A DNA stretch of 64,000 nt from NCBI GenBank assembly GCA_015075445.1, contig JABTUJ010000020.1:62001-126000 (forward strand), read 5' to 3'. Under the pieces are notes generated by a model that searched no databases, was not told the origin of the DNA, and saw nothing but the letters and a program-made list of their open reading frames with translations. The translations under genes and the position numbers were made by a program. Of the stretch, positions 26,260-35,600 are shown one piece after another (positions within the stretch are counted from its first letter, which is position 1; every line of letters begins with the position of its first letter). This DNA comes from Verrucomicrobiales bacterium (GTDB lineage Bacteria; Verrucomicrobiota; Verrucomicrobiia; Limisphaerales; J093).

Positions 26260-27441
26260 ATGAAGACGGGTTGGCAGCAGTTGTGCCGCGTGTGCAACCG
26301 GCCCGCCGGACGGCTGGGTTGCTGGTTTCTTGCCTTCACCCTGCTGGCGCTGGTGGATGCCGCCCAGCTCTACGCTGCCCAGGGATTCGACGGCTTCACG
26401 ATCTCCTGGACCACGGCCATCCGGCGCGGGCTGGAGAGTCACTACACGATGGCGGTGCTCGGTCTGGGAGTGCTTTGGATGGCCCGCCGCTTTCCCTTCG
26501 ACCGCGCCCGGGGGTGGCGCTGGCTGGGGATTCATCTCGGGGGGGCCGTGCTGTACTGCCTGCTTTACAGCGTGACCTACGCGGCGTTGGTCAACGGCCA
26601 GATGTCCGTGAAAGGCAAACTCTTCGTGTTCGGGGAGACGCTGCAGAAGCTGCTCATCTTCTACACGTTTGGGAACATCGTGTTTTACTGGCTGCTCTTG
26701 CTGGCTCATCACGGCTGGCATTACTACCAGCGGTTCCGGGAGCGCGAGCGACGGGCCGCGGAGCTCGAGGGACAACTCAGCCTGGCCCAGCTTCAGGCGC
26801 TGCGCATGCAGCTCAACCCGCATTTCCTGTTCAACACGCTCAACACGATTGCCGCCCTGATCCACGAACAACCCGAGGCCGCTGACCGGGTGGTGATCCG
26901 GTTGAGCGAGCTGCTGCGGGCGAGTCTGGAGCGGCCGGAGGCGCATGAGATTCCCCTGGGGCAGGAGCTCGGGTTCCTGCACCGTTACCTGGAGATCGAG
27001 CAGGCCCGGTTTGGCGAACGACTGGCCGTCGAGTTCCAGGTGCCGGCTGAGCTGGAGGACGTGCTGGTTCCGGCCCTGCTCCTGCAGCCGATTGTTGAGA
27101 ATGCCATCCGCCATGGCGTCGAGGAGCGCGAAGAGGCGGGGCACATTCAGATCTCGGCGGCCCGGGCGGACGGCTGTCTCGAGTTGCAGGTCGTGGACAA
27201 CGGCCCCGGCTTGCCGGCGGGGCGCACCGCCTTCCTCCGGGAAGGCATCGGCCTGAGCAACACCCGCTCCCGGTTGCGGCATCTTTACGGCGACTGTCAG
27301 CGCCTGGAACTGACCGCCGCGCCCGGCGGGGGACTCTGTGTTCGGATCCGACTGCCCAGTCGGACGGCGCAGGACCCGGTACCGTCGCCCGGCCATCCGG
27401 CAGTCGTCGTCGGCTGCAACCCGTCCACGGCAACGACATGA
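26260..27441 (+). CDS. LytS/YehU-type sensor histidine kinase
   Basis: Starting at the ATG at 26260 (a GTG three bases upstream is in frame), the 393-residue protein has four predicted membrane helices in its first 150 residues, a coiled linker (FRERERRAAELEGQLSLAQL) and the His_kinase domain. The phosphoacceptor H188 sits in QLNPHFLFNTLNTIAALI. Further motifs are LLLQPIVENAIRHG (N box) and VVDNGPGLP (G1), with GIGLSNTRSRL. No periplasmic sensor domain is present, so the signal is probably sensed by the membrane helices. The stop overlaps the response regulator start (ATGA), which marks them as partners. Confidence 0.92.
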   Translation: MKTGWQQLCRVCNRPAGRLGCWFLAFTLLALVDAAQLYAAQGFDGFTISWTTAIRRGLESHYTMAVLGLGVLWMARRFPFDRARGWRWLGIHLGGAVLYCLLYSVTYAALVNGQMSVKGKLFVFGETLQKLLIFYTFGNIVFYWLLLLAHHGWHYYQRFRERERRAAELEGQLSLAQLQALRMQLNPHFLFNTLNTIAALIHEQPEAADRVVIRLSELLRASLERPEAHEIPLGQELGFLHRYLEIEQARFGERLAVEFQVPAELEDVLVPALLLQPIVENAIRHGVEEREEAGHIQISAARADGCLELQVVDNGPGLPAGRTAFLREGIGLSNTRSRLRHLYGDCQRLELTAAPGGGLCVRIRLPSRTAQDPVPSPGHPAVVVGCNPSTATT

Positions 27442-28220
27442 ACGACTCGCTCATTCGCGCGTTGATCGTCGACGACGAAGCCCCGGCCCGCAGCCGACTC
27501 CGGCATTTGCTCAAGGGAGAACCCGGGTTCGAACTGGCCGGGGAAGCGGCCAATGGCCGGACCGCGCTCGAGGCGATTCGCCGGCTGGGACCGGACCTGG
27601 TGTTCCTGGATGTGCAGATGCCGGGGTTGAACGGCCTGCAGGTGTGCCATGAGGTTGGCCCGGAAGCCTTGCCAGCGGTGGTTTTTGTCACGGCCTACGA
27701 CCGGTTCGCACTGCAGGCCTTCGAGGTTCACGCCGTGGATTACCTCCTGAAGCCGATTGACCGCGAGCGCTTCCAGAAGACGCTGGGCGTGCTGCGTGCC
27801 CGGCTTCGGGGTCCGGGGTCCGGCCCGGCACCGCACCCGCCGCTGCAGGCGTTGCTGGCGGAACTGCGCCGTGAAACCCGCGGCGTCGAGCGCCTGGCGA
27901 TCAAGGTGGACGGGCGAATCCTGTTCATCCGCACCGCCGACATCGCGTGGCTCGAGGCCGAGGGGAACTACGTCCGCCTGCATGTCGGGAACACGCACCA
28001 CCTTTTTCGGGAGACCCTTTCCGCGCTGGAAGCCGATCTGCCGGCAGACCGTTTTCTCCGGATCAGCCGCTCGGCGATGGTCAACCTGGACGCCGTGCAG
28101 GAGCTCGAACCCCTGTTCTACGGCGACTACGCCGTACGGTTGCGCAGCGGTCAGCAGCTCACCCTCTCGCGCCACTACCGCGACCGCATCGAACGCCTGC
28201 TCGATCGCCAGACGGGGTAG
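27438..28220 (+). CDS. LytTR-family response regulator
   Basis: The 260-residue protein has a receiver domain with the acidic pair D12/D13, phosphoacceptor D58 (LVFLDVQMPG), T/A position VTAYD and LLKPID. A LytTR DNA-binding domain follows from about residue 155 (RILFIRTADIAWLEAEGNYV, RFLRISRSAMVNLDAVQELE). It is the transcriptional output of the adjacent LytS-type kinase. LytTR proteins bind paired imperfect repeats about a turn apart. I could not single out such a site. The pair is followed directly by family A repeats. Confidence 0.94.
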   Translation: MNDSLIRALIVDDEAPARSRLRHLLKGEPGFELAGEAANGRTALEAIRRLGPDLVFLDVQMPGLNGLQVCHEVGPEALPAVVFVTAYDRFALQAFEVHAVDYLLKPIDRERFQKTLGVLRARLRGPGSGPAPHPPLQALLAELRRETRGVERLAIKVDGRILFIRTADIAWLEAEGNYVRLHVGNTHHLFRETLSALEADLPADRFLRISRSAMVNLDAVQELEPLFYGDYAVRLRSGQQLTLSRHYRDRIERLLDRQTG

Positions 28221-28255
28221 TCCATACCCTCCCGCCCGGCTGTCGCCTGCCCTCT

Positions 28256-28335
28256 GTAGGCGCCGACGTGAGGAGGCGTTGTGTGTAGGCGCCGACGTGA
28301 GGAGGCTTTGTGTGTAGGCGCCGACGAGGGAGGCG
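28256..28335 (+). repeat. Three tandem copies of repeat family A in 29-bp steps
   Basis: Copies begin at 28256, 28285 and 28314. Each carries GTAGGCGCCGACGTGAGGAG or a close variant, spaced by exactly 29 bases. A partial inverted copy (CCGTCGGCGCCTAC) lies at 28394-28407, and TCTTTCGGGGT is repeated at 28410-28433. All lie in the gap between the response regulator and the sugar isomerase genes. Confidence 0.85.
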
Positions 28336-28487
28336 TTCTGGTCACCGTGGTCGCTAGCCGCTTTGGGCGGTGGACCCCGGCCTTCCCCCCCCACCGTCGG
28401 CGCCTACGGTCTTTCGGGGTGTCGTCTTTCGGGGTTGTGTGCGCCTTCCCGGCTGCTAACCTGCCTCCGGTTTCCTTGATACTCGCC

Positions 28488-29372
28488 ATGAACTTGTTGA
28501 CCCGACGTCAGATGTTGCGCCGGACCGTGACCTCGGCCGCGGTGCTGGCTTCCACTTCCTCCCTGGCTCCGCTGTGGGCCGCCCCGGAGTCGCGCGCCTT
28601 TAAGATCGGCGCCTGCGACTGGTCCATCGGAAAGATGGCCACCCCCGATGCGTTGGACGTCGCGCGGGAGATTGGCCTGGACGGAGTTCAGGTCAGCCTG
28701 GGGACCGAGAAGGACCAGATGCACCTTCGCCAGGCCGCGGTGCAAAAACGCTATCTCGAGGTTTCGGCCCGGACCGGCGTGGCGCTGGCGTCGCTGGCCA
28801 TTGGCGAGCTCAACAACATCCCCTACAAATCCGACCCGCGAACCATCCCGTGGGTGAGCGATGCCGTGGACGTGCTCCCGGCCGTCGGGTGTCGGGTGGT
28901 GCTATTGGCGTTCTTTGGCAACGGGGACCTCAAAGGTGACCGCGCCGGCACAGACGAAGTGGTGCGTCGGCTCAAGGAGGTCGCGCCCAAGGCCGAGAAG
29001 CAGGGGGTGATCCTGGGGATCGAGTCGTGGCTGAGCGCCGAGGAGCACATGGACATCGTGGATCGCGTTGGCTCGAAGGCGGTGCAGGTCTACTACGACG
29101 TGGCCAACTCGGAGAAGATGGGTTACGACATCTACCGGGAGATCCGGTGGCTGGGGAAGAAGGGGGTGATCTGCGAATTCCACGCGAAGGAGAACGGCGC
29201 GCTGCTGGGGCAGGGGAGGGTGGACTTCCAGAAGGTCCGGCAGGCGATGGACGAGATCGGGTACCGCGGCTGGATGCAGATTGAAGGGGCGGTGCCGCCG
29301 GGCGGCCAGATGCTGCCAAGCTACCAGGCGAACCTGAAGTACCTGCGCAGCGTCTTCCCGCCGCCGGCGTAA
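28488..29372 (+). CDS. Tat-exported sugar phosphate isomerase/epimerase-like TIM barrel
   Basis: The protein has 294 residues. A twin-arginine-like signal (TRRQMLRRTVTSAAVLAST) precedes an AP_endonuc_2/xylose-isomerase-like barrel starting FKIGACDWSIGKM. Likely metal ligands are in GVILGIESW (Glu), YYDVANS (Asp), CEFHAKEN (His/Glu) and MQIEGAVP (final Glu). Such proteins are very common in Verrucomicrobiota and Planctomycetota, usually with unknown sugar substrates. Intact frame. Confidence 0.85.
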   Translation: MNLLTRRQMLRRTVTSAAVLASTSSLAPLWAAPESRAFKIGACDWSIGKMATPDALDVAREIGLDGVQVSLGTEKDQMHLRQAAVQKRYLEVSARTGVALASLAIGELNNIPYKSDPRTIPWVSDAVDVLPAVGCRVVLLAFFGNGDLKGDRAGTDEVVRRLKEVAPKAEKQGVILGIESWLSAEEHMDIVDRVGSKAVQVYYDVANSEKMGYDIYREIRWLGKKGVICEFHAKENGALLGQGRVDFQKVRQAMDEIGYRGWMQIEGAVPPGGQMLPSYQANLKYLRSVFPPPA

Positions 29373-29396
29373 ACGCTCACGGCACTGGCGACGCTC

Positions 29397-29419
29397 CGCC
29401 TCCTGACGTCGGCGCCTAC
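29397..29419 (-). repeat. Single inverted-orientation copy of repeat family A
   Basis: CGCCTCCTGACGTCGGCGCC plus TAC, 25 bp after the isomerase stop. One base differs from the consensus complement. Confidence 0.75.
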
Positions 29420-29515
29420 GGGTCGGCGAGCTTTCCTGCGGGGCACGAAACCTCGGGCCCCGTAACTTCCCTTCGCCCTTCGTCCTTCGCGCCTCTTCGC
29501 GCCCCTTCGCGCAGT

Positions 29516-30483
29516 GCATCCGGAAGTTGTTGGTAGTTTCTGCTGAACTACCAGGCGTGGGTGGGAGACAACCGTGGGGTGACGACGCCATGGATGGTTC
29601 AAGGCCGGTGGGTCGAGTCGGAGGACTTGGCCTGGATCCGGAGTTGGAAGCCCGCTTGGCCTATACCGCCACGGAAGTCGGCTCCTACGAGCGCGCCGCC
29701 CGCATGGCCAGCACCTGGGGCATGCCCGGCCAGCGACGGCTGCATCCATGAGCATGTGCAGCGGTTGGGCGCGGTAGCGGAGGACCTGGAGCTGCCCACG
29801 CCGCCGCCGCCGCCGCGGGAGCCGGAGTTCAGCTTGGTGATTATGCTCGACGGCTGGATGGCCCGGGAACGGGACCCGGACTGGGGGGCGGGTCCCCGCC
29901 AGAAGCAGCCGCAGCGCATTGCCTGGCATGAGATCAAGTCCGCGGTCATCTACCGTTTGGAACAACGCGCGCAGAGCGCCGGCGGCCGGGGATTGCTGGT
30001 GGAGAAGTATGCGGTGGCCACGCCCCCGGAAACCTCCCCCGTGGACTTTGGCGCCGCGGTGGTGGCCCAAGCGCGGCGGCGGGGGTTGGGGCGGGAGCAG
30101 GTCCTCTATGTGGTCATGGACGGGGCGGTGTGGCGAAATCCCTGCGCACGGGGCGTGAGGCGCGCGTCGTCCGCCGACTGGAGCAACTGCTCGAAGCGAC
30201 GACGCCTCGTCCCGCCGCCACCCAAACCGAGCTGGAACGGGAAGTCCGCTACTTCCAGAGTCACCGCGACCACCTGCATTACCAGGCGATGGAACAAGCC
30301 GGAGCCCCGCGCGGCAGCGGGGCGGCCGAGTCGCTGGGCAAACAGTTACAGCAGCGACTGCGGGGCTGTGGGCAGAGTTGGAGCCGCCCGGGCCTCACCC
30401 ATCTCCTGCGCCTGTGCGTCTTGGTCAAAAACGGTGACGACGTCCACCTGTGGAGCTGAAGGCTACCAACAACCTGGGGATGC
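29516..30483. mobile_element. ISKra4-like insertion sequence remnant with 21-bp terminal inverted repeats
   Basis: The left end (29516-29536, GCATCCGGAAGTTGTTGGTA plus G) matches the reverse complement of the right end (30463-30483) at 18 of 21 positions, with 11 exact inner bases (GTTGTTGGTAG). The span of 968 bp encloses a damaged transposase gene. No clear target-site duplication is visible at the borders. It is shorter than a full element of this family because the transposase has lost its centre. Confidence 0.7.
29590..30459 (+). pseudogene. Transposase (ISKra4-like), frameshifted with an internal deletion
   Basis: Three frames must be joined. The first gives LGLDPELEARLAYTATEVGS. From about 29745 the sense moves to the next frame (IHEHVQRLGAVAEDLELP, then EFSLVIMLDGWMARERDPDW, later GREQVLYVVMDGAVW). 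Near 30130 a central block including the expected catalytic segment is missing and the sense resumes in another frame (KSLRTGREARVVRRLEQLLE, ending VLVKNGDDVHLW). The DGWM and MDGAVW motifs are those I associate with ISKra4-family transposases. It cannot be functional. Confidence 0.75.
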
Positions 30484-30510
30484 ACCGCCCTTCGCGGCGC
30501 GGAAGAATCC

Positions 30511-30556
30511 TGGACAAGTCAGTTAACAAAATATGGAAGAGTAGTTTACGTAAACG
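30511..30556 (+). promoter_or_regulatory. AT-rich leader with a 12-bp palindrome GTTTACGTAAAC
   Basis: This is a locally AT-rich stretch in very GC-rich DNA, 90-135 bp before the first gene of the secreted-protein locus. TGGACA (30511) and TATGGA (30532) are 15 bases apart and could be a weak -35/-10 pair. A perfect palindrome at 30545-30556 resembles a repressor operator of the LacI kind. Function is inferred from composition and position only. Confidence 0.35.
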
Positions 30557-30646
30557 CTCAAGAAATGATGGTTCCCAACAGCCTCGCTGAATCCACCCGC
30601 CGGGGACTTTGTGTTTCCGGCCTGCGCGGCGCGGGGGCCCTGCGTG

Positions 30647-31687
30647 ATGAAACCTGGAGTACACCCCCTCGGCCGGGTCCTGATGGCGGCGAGTCTGGCC
30701 CTCGGGCGCGGGCTGGGCGCCGAGGACGCCGCGCTCGCGTTACGGACCCAAGCGATCCGGCTGGAGCCGGGCTGGAACGCGGTTTGCCTGGAGGTGTACC
30801 CGTCCGAGGCGGAACCGGGGAGGGTGTTTGCCGGGCTGCCGGTGGACGTGGTGGCATCGTTCTACGAGCGGCCGGTCGCGGCCCAGTACATGACGGATCC
30901 GGGGGCGAACCTGTTCCGGAAGGCGGGTTGGGGGGTGTGGTACGCGGAGGACCGGCCGGATGCGTTCCTGAAGTCGCTGCACGCGATTCACGGGCAGCAG
31001 GCCTATCTGGTGCACGCGACGCGGGGGTTTGTATGGGAGGTGACGGGGGCGGTGGTGGTGCCCGAAGTGGCGTGGACGCCGCACGCGTACAACCTCGTCG
31101 GCTTTGCGGTGGACGCGCTGTCGCCGCCGACGTTTGCGCAGTTCTTCGACGGATCGGCTGCGCACCGGCACAACCGGATCTACCGGTTGACGGACGGGGT
31201 GTGGCGCCGGGTGACGCTGCCGGGAGCCGAGCGGATGCGGTCCGGGGAGGCTTTTTGGATCTACTGCCAGGGGGCTTCCAACTACCGCGGGCCGCTGGCG
31301 GTGGAGACGCGGACGCGTCAGGGCGTTCTGGTTGGGCAGGGGGCCGTGCCGGTGACGTTGCGCAACCGCACCTCATTCCCAGTGGTGCCCGTGTTCGAGC
31401 ATGTCCCGGGTGGGGGGGCGACGGTGCCGCTGTCGCTGGTGGTGCGGGCGTTGGGCGAGGGCCAGGGGGAGATGCGGTCGGTGGCGGTGCCCCGTCCCGA
31501 GGGGGCGTGGAGTTTCGAGTTGCCGGCGCTGGAGGCCGGGCAATCGCTCCAAGTGCCGCTCGAAGCGCGCACGGAGTCGCTGACGCGGCCGGCGCAGGCC
31601 TCGGTGCTGCGGGTGCGGAGTGAGGTGGGTGCGGAGGTGTGGCTGCCGGTGTTTGTGATCCGGCCGGACTTGGAGGAACCGCGATGA
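30647..31687 (+). CDS. Secreted protein of unknown function, first gene of a four-gene locus
   Basis: The ATG at 30647 gives 346 residues. A signal peptide (LGRVLMAASLALGRGLGA) is followed by RLEPGWNAVCLEVYP. Two similar segments of about 100 residues rich in Trp and Tyr follow (FRKAGWGVWYAED, GSGEAFWIYCQG-like RSGEAFWIYCQGASNY), then a beta-rich C-terminal part (VPVTLRNRTSFPVVPVFEHV). No catalytic motif is evident. The stop overlaps the next start (ATGA). I do not recognise the family. It is the only intact gene of the locus. Confidence 0.7.
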   Translation: MKPGVHPLGRVLMAASLALGRGLGAEDAALALRTQAIRLEPGWNAVCLEVYPSEAEPGRVFAGLPVDVVASFYERPVAAQYMTDPGANLFRKAGWGVWYAEDRPDAFLKSLHAIHGQQAYLVHATRGFVWEVTGAVVVPEVAWTPHAYNLVGFAVDALSPPTFAQFFDGSAAHRHNRIYRLTDGVWRRVTLPGAERMRSGEAFWIYCQGASNYRGPLAVETRTRQGVLVGQGAVPVTLRNRTSFPVVPVFEHVPGGGATVPLSLVVRALGEGQGEMRSVAVPRPEGAWSFELPALEAGQSLQVPLEARTESLTRPAQASVLRVRSEVGAEVWLPVFVIRPDLEEPR

Positions 31688-32623
31688 TCTGCATGGTGGC
31701 GGTCGGCCCGCGCGGTGCGTCGGGCGACTGGTGGGCGAGGGCCGGTTGCCGGGGCTGGCTGAGCTGGCTGGCGGCGGGCGCGCTGGTCGTGGCCGTGCGG
31801 GCGGCGGATCCCTACCGCGGGCTGGGTGGGGGAGGTGACCTGACGCATGTGAACGAGGTGAGCGTGCCGATGGACGCCCAGGGCGTGCCGCGCGCGCCCG
31901 ATCCGCGGATGCCGACGGCCACGGCCGATCAGGCCCATTTTGCGATTGATCCTGCATGTGGATGGGGCGGGGCAGGTCCGGTTGTTGCGCGACGTGGCGT
32001 TGCTGCGCCGGGACGTGGAGGGAAGCGGGGCGGGGGGCGAAGCGACACCGCTGCGCTCGGAAAGCGAGGTGGCGCTGGTGACGGACGCGCGGCTGTATGG
32101 CGAGTTCCCGCCGCAGCCGGCGATGCGCTGGGCCTCGGCGGGGTTTGATTTTGGTGACAGCCAGGCGGCGGTGGTGCACGCGGCCGAGGAAGCGGCGCCG
32201 GCGGCTGCAGTCGGGGCAGCGCAGAACACGGCTGCGGCCTATGCGGACGTGGCGGACGATTACCATCGGCTCCTGGCGGGGAAGACGTTGGGGGCGCTGA
32301 TCACCGAAGGAGCGGCGGCGGCGCTGGAAGGGACCTTGCGGCTGGCCGCCAGCCATCCGACGAATCCGTTCCGGCACCGGCGGCATCCCGATCACCGGGT
32401 CGGGTTCGACGTGACGCGGAAGCTGCGGCTGGACTTTGACGGGGAGGCGGGGGGGACGCTGGAACGGGCGGGGTACGGGGTGGACCGGATCACGGGGGTG
32501 TATCGGGAGGAGATTCTGGGGCTGCACAAGCCGTTGGGGCCGGGGCGGGATGTGGGGTTGCGGGTGGAGGGGAAGTTCCGGCTGCAGCGCCTGGCACTGA
32601 TTGAGACGTTAAATGCCCGCTGA
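31684..32623 (+). pseudogene. Secreted protein of unknown function, one +1 frameshift, second gene of the locus
   Basis: The gene begins with an ATGA overlap and a signal peptide (WLSWLAAGALVVAVRAAD). The sense reads PTATADQAHF in one frame, then RLILHVDGAGQVRLLRDVAL in the next. Removing one base near 31942 joins them exactly. The whole would be 312 residues. The second half contains PTNPFRHRRHPDHRVGFDVT and GKFRLQRLALIETLNA, which suggests a beta-sandwich binding protein with a conserved histidine-rich loop. Not recognised. It ends 8 bp before the giant gene. Confidence 0.6.
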
Positions 32624-32631
32624 CTTTTGCC

Positions 32632-35600
32632 ATGAGATTGTCTTTCTTGTCTTGGATGCCGGAGGCGGTGGGTCGCGGGGGATGGCGGGCGGTCCTGCTC
32701 GGGCTGGGGCTGATGGGGGGGAACGCGGCGCAGGGGGCGGCGACGTCCCTGGCCTTCACCATCACGATGAGCGGGAACACGAACGTCCCGCTGATCACGG
32801 TGCGGAACGACTCGAAGACGGCGCAGATCAGCCGGTTCGAGATGACGATCGGCGACCTGTCGAAGTCGTTCGACTCGGCGGCCGATTTCGTGCCGCCGCC
32901 CGGCGGGAGCATCGTGCGGGAGTCGCCCGACGGGGTGAACGGCGGGACCCGCAGCTCGAAGGTGGTGCTGCAGCTTTCGGGTTTTGATCCGGGCGAGAGC
33001 TTCAGCATGTACGTGGACGTGGACGCGCTGGCCGCGGACACGGTGGAAGATTACCGGCGGACGTTTTTCAACAACGGGGCGGCGCCGGAAGCGGTGGTGA
33101 CGGTGGCGGGGGAGGGCTTGACGGCGTTCCTGGTCCTGCCGGCCAACCCGGGTCTGCAGTCCTCCTACAGTTTCAGTCTGCAGCCGCCGCTGCGGACGCT
33201 GCGGATCACGTCGGTGGCGGAGGCGGGGGGGAGCGAGTTTGTGACGAAGGCGCGGTTACGGGTGGACGGCGTGCTGGTGACGGGCAGCGACGGGAAGCCG
33301 CTGGAGATCGGATCACAGTTCACGACCAATGTCTTTGACGGGGCGACGATCGAGGTTTCGGCGCCGCAGGAGGTTTACAGGAACATCCACGGGGTGGACA
33401 TCACGGACAGCGTGGAGAACGACCCGGCGAAGATCCAGCAGGACGCGGAGGAACGGTTCACGGCGATGGGGATCACGGTCAATGACGTGCCGCAGACGGG
33501 GGACCCGACGCTGTACCGGTTCGACATCAGCCGGACGACGGACGTGGTGGTGAAGTGGCGGCATGATTACGCGCTGACGATGGCGCACGATTTCGCGCAG
33601 ACCGAGAGCCTGGAGAAGGACGCATTCGGGAATCCGTGGGCGGGGCCGCTGGCGTCGGAGGCGAGCGGGAATCCGGAGCCCACGGTGAAGAAGAACTGGG
33701 TGAAGCGGGGGGACACGGTGGTGGCGCAGGTGGACGGGCAGGTGCTCGATTTCAGCCGTCCGGGGTTGGATGTGCGGTACGTGCCGAAGGCCTACAAGGC
33801 GTATGGTCCGCCGAACGTGTTGCGCTCGGCGCAGGCGAATCAGGCCGACCGGTTGGGGGGCACGGACATTCGGACGCAACGGGTGAGCGCCTTTGACTTC
33901 ACGGGGGTGGCGCAGGCGGTGGACCTGGCCACGGTGGAGATCCCGCAGTCCCCGCCGTCGCGGCAGCAGGTGCGGGCGTTCACGATGTCGGGGCCGGCGG
34001 GGATCACGTATGTGTGGCAGCTCCAGTTTGGGGTCCGGGTGAACGTGGACAGCCTGAGCTTTGCGGCGCTGCCGCGGGTGTACCGGGTGGCCAACGGGGC
34101 GGACGTGGAGGTGGGCAGCGGCGAGGGGACGTTCTGGTTCAAGCCCGGGGCGCGGGTCAAGGTGGTGAGTGCGGCCCAGGCGGCGGGTCCGACCAGCCCG
34201 GCGTTGAACGGGTGGATGAACGGGGACGGGTACTACTTCAGTTCGAGCGGCGACATCCGGGCCAGCGACGGGCAACTCGCGCAAGGGGGGCCGGCGACGG
34301 GGCCGAACAACGGTCCGGTGGGGCTGTGGCTGGCGGAGTACCCGAGCCCATCGGCTCCGGGTCAGACCCAGTACCGGGGGCTTGAGATTTCGCAATTGCA
34401 GCGGGCGGCCCGTGTGTTGTGGCGTTACGGGGCCCCGGTGCTGGTGGTGGAGGTGGCCATTGGCGAGCACCTCTTTCAGAACGATCCGGCGCGGGCCGAG
34501 GAATTCAACCGGCCGCCCGACCAGATTCAACTGATCACGGTGGATGGGCGGAACCGGACCGTGGGGCCCAGCGATTTGACGGTCTGGGATCCGGAGGCGG
34601 CGCGGCTGTACCCGGTGGTGCCCGGGCAGTTCCGCGCGACGATGCGTCCGGCCTCGGCGGTGGACCAGACGGTGGACGTGCTGGTGACGGCGCGTTATCC
34701 GCAGCCGGCGCACTACCGGCACATTGCCGGCACGCCGCCGGTGGCGTTGGATCCGGATCCGAACGACGACTTCATCTTCCGGGAGGTGCGCTACAGCGAG
34801 AACGACGCGGCGGTGGATGGCAACCGGCGGTTCACGGCCGACGTGCAGGGGCGGACGGTGTTGCTCTTCAGCGAGCGGCAGCGGAGCGGGCGGGTGGGGC
34901 AGCCGCGGGAGTTTCTCCGGGTGCGGGTCGTGGAAACCCGTGGCTTCGAGGACGGGTTGACGGCGGGGGAAGCGATCGTTGGCCAGCGGATCGCGGATCC
35001 GGGCTTGGACCGGGCGCGGTTGGGGACGGGCTACGTGATGTCGCAGTCGGCGCTGCTCGGGCAACCGGACACGGCGCGGTACAATTCGCGGCTCTACGAC
35101 GCGGCGAAGCTGGAGGGGCTGGCGGCGAAGGACGTGTACGATCTGGAGGCGCTGCGATCGGATCAGGCCGAGAAGCGGGTGATCCGGCCGGAGAACCTGC
35201 CGGGGCCGATCATCCCAGTGAACCTGCACCCGGGGGCGGCGCTGCCGGAGCGGGTGATCGGGGGTGTGGTACGACGATCCGGCGGAGAACGACGAGCTGC
35301 TGTGGCCGCACCGGGCGCGCTACTACCTGCCGCGGTGGCCGGACGCGAGCGAGGGGCTGGGGCGGATCGTGATTGCCAGCCAGTTCGGCAGCGAGAGCGT
35401 GGACGCCCAGGGCGAGGATCAACGGGTGGCGCCGGCCGTGGGCAACGCGCCCGCGGAGACGACCTTCAACCCGTCGCGCCTCCAGCAGGTGCAGGTGTAC
35501 AGCCAGCCCGATCCGGGGTTGCCGGGCTACAACCCGAACGAGGAGCATGCGCTGATGGCGCCGTCGTTGCGCTTTGCCGAGGTCTCGCCGCGTCCGCCGG

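Noticed and set aside
28256..28335. CRISPR array: three units in 29-bp steps
   Set aside because: The unit is a dispersed intergenic repeat with gaps of only six bases and no spacers.
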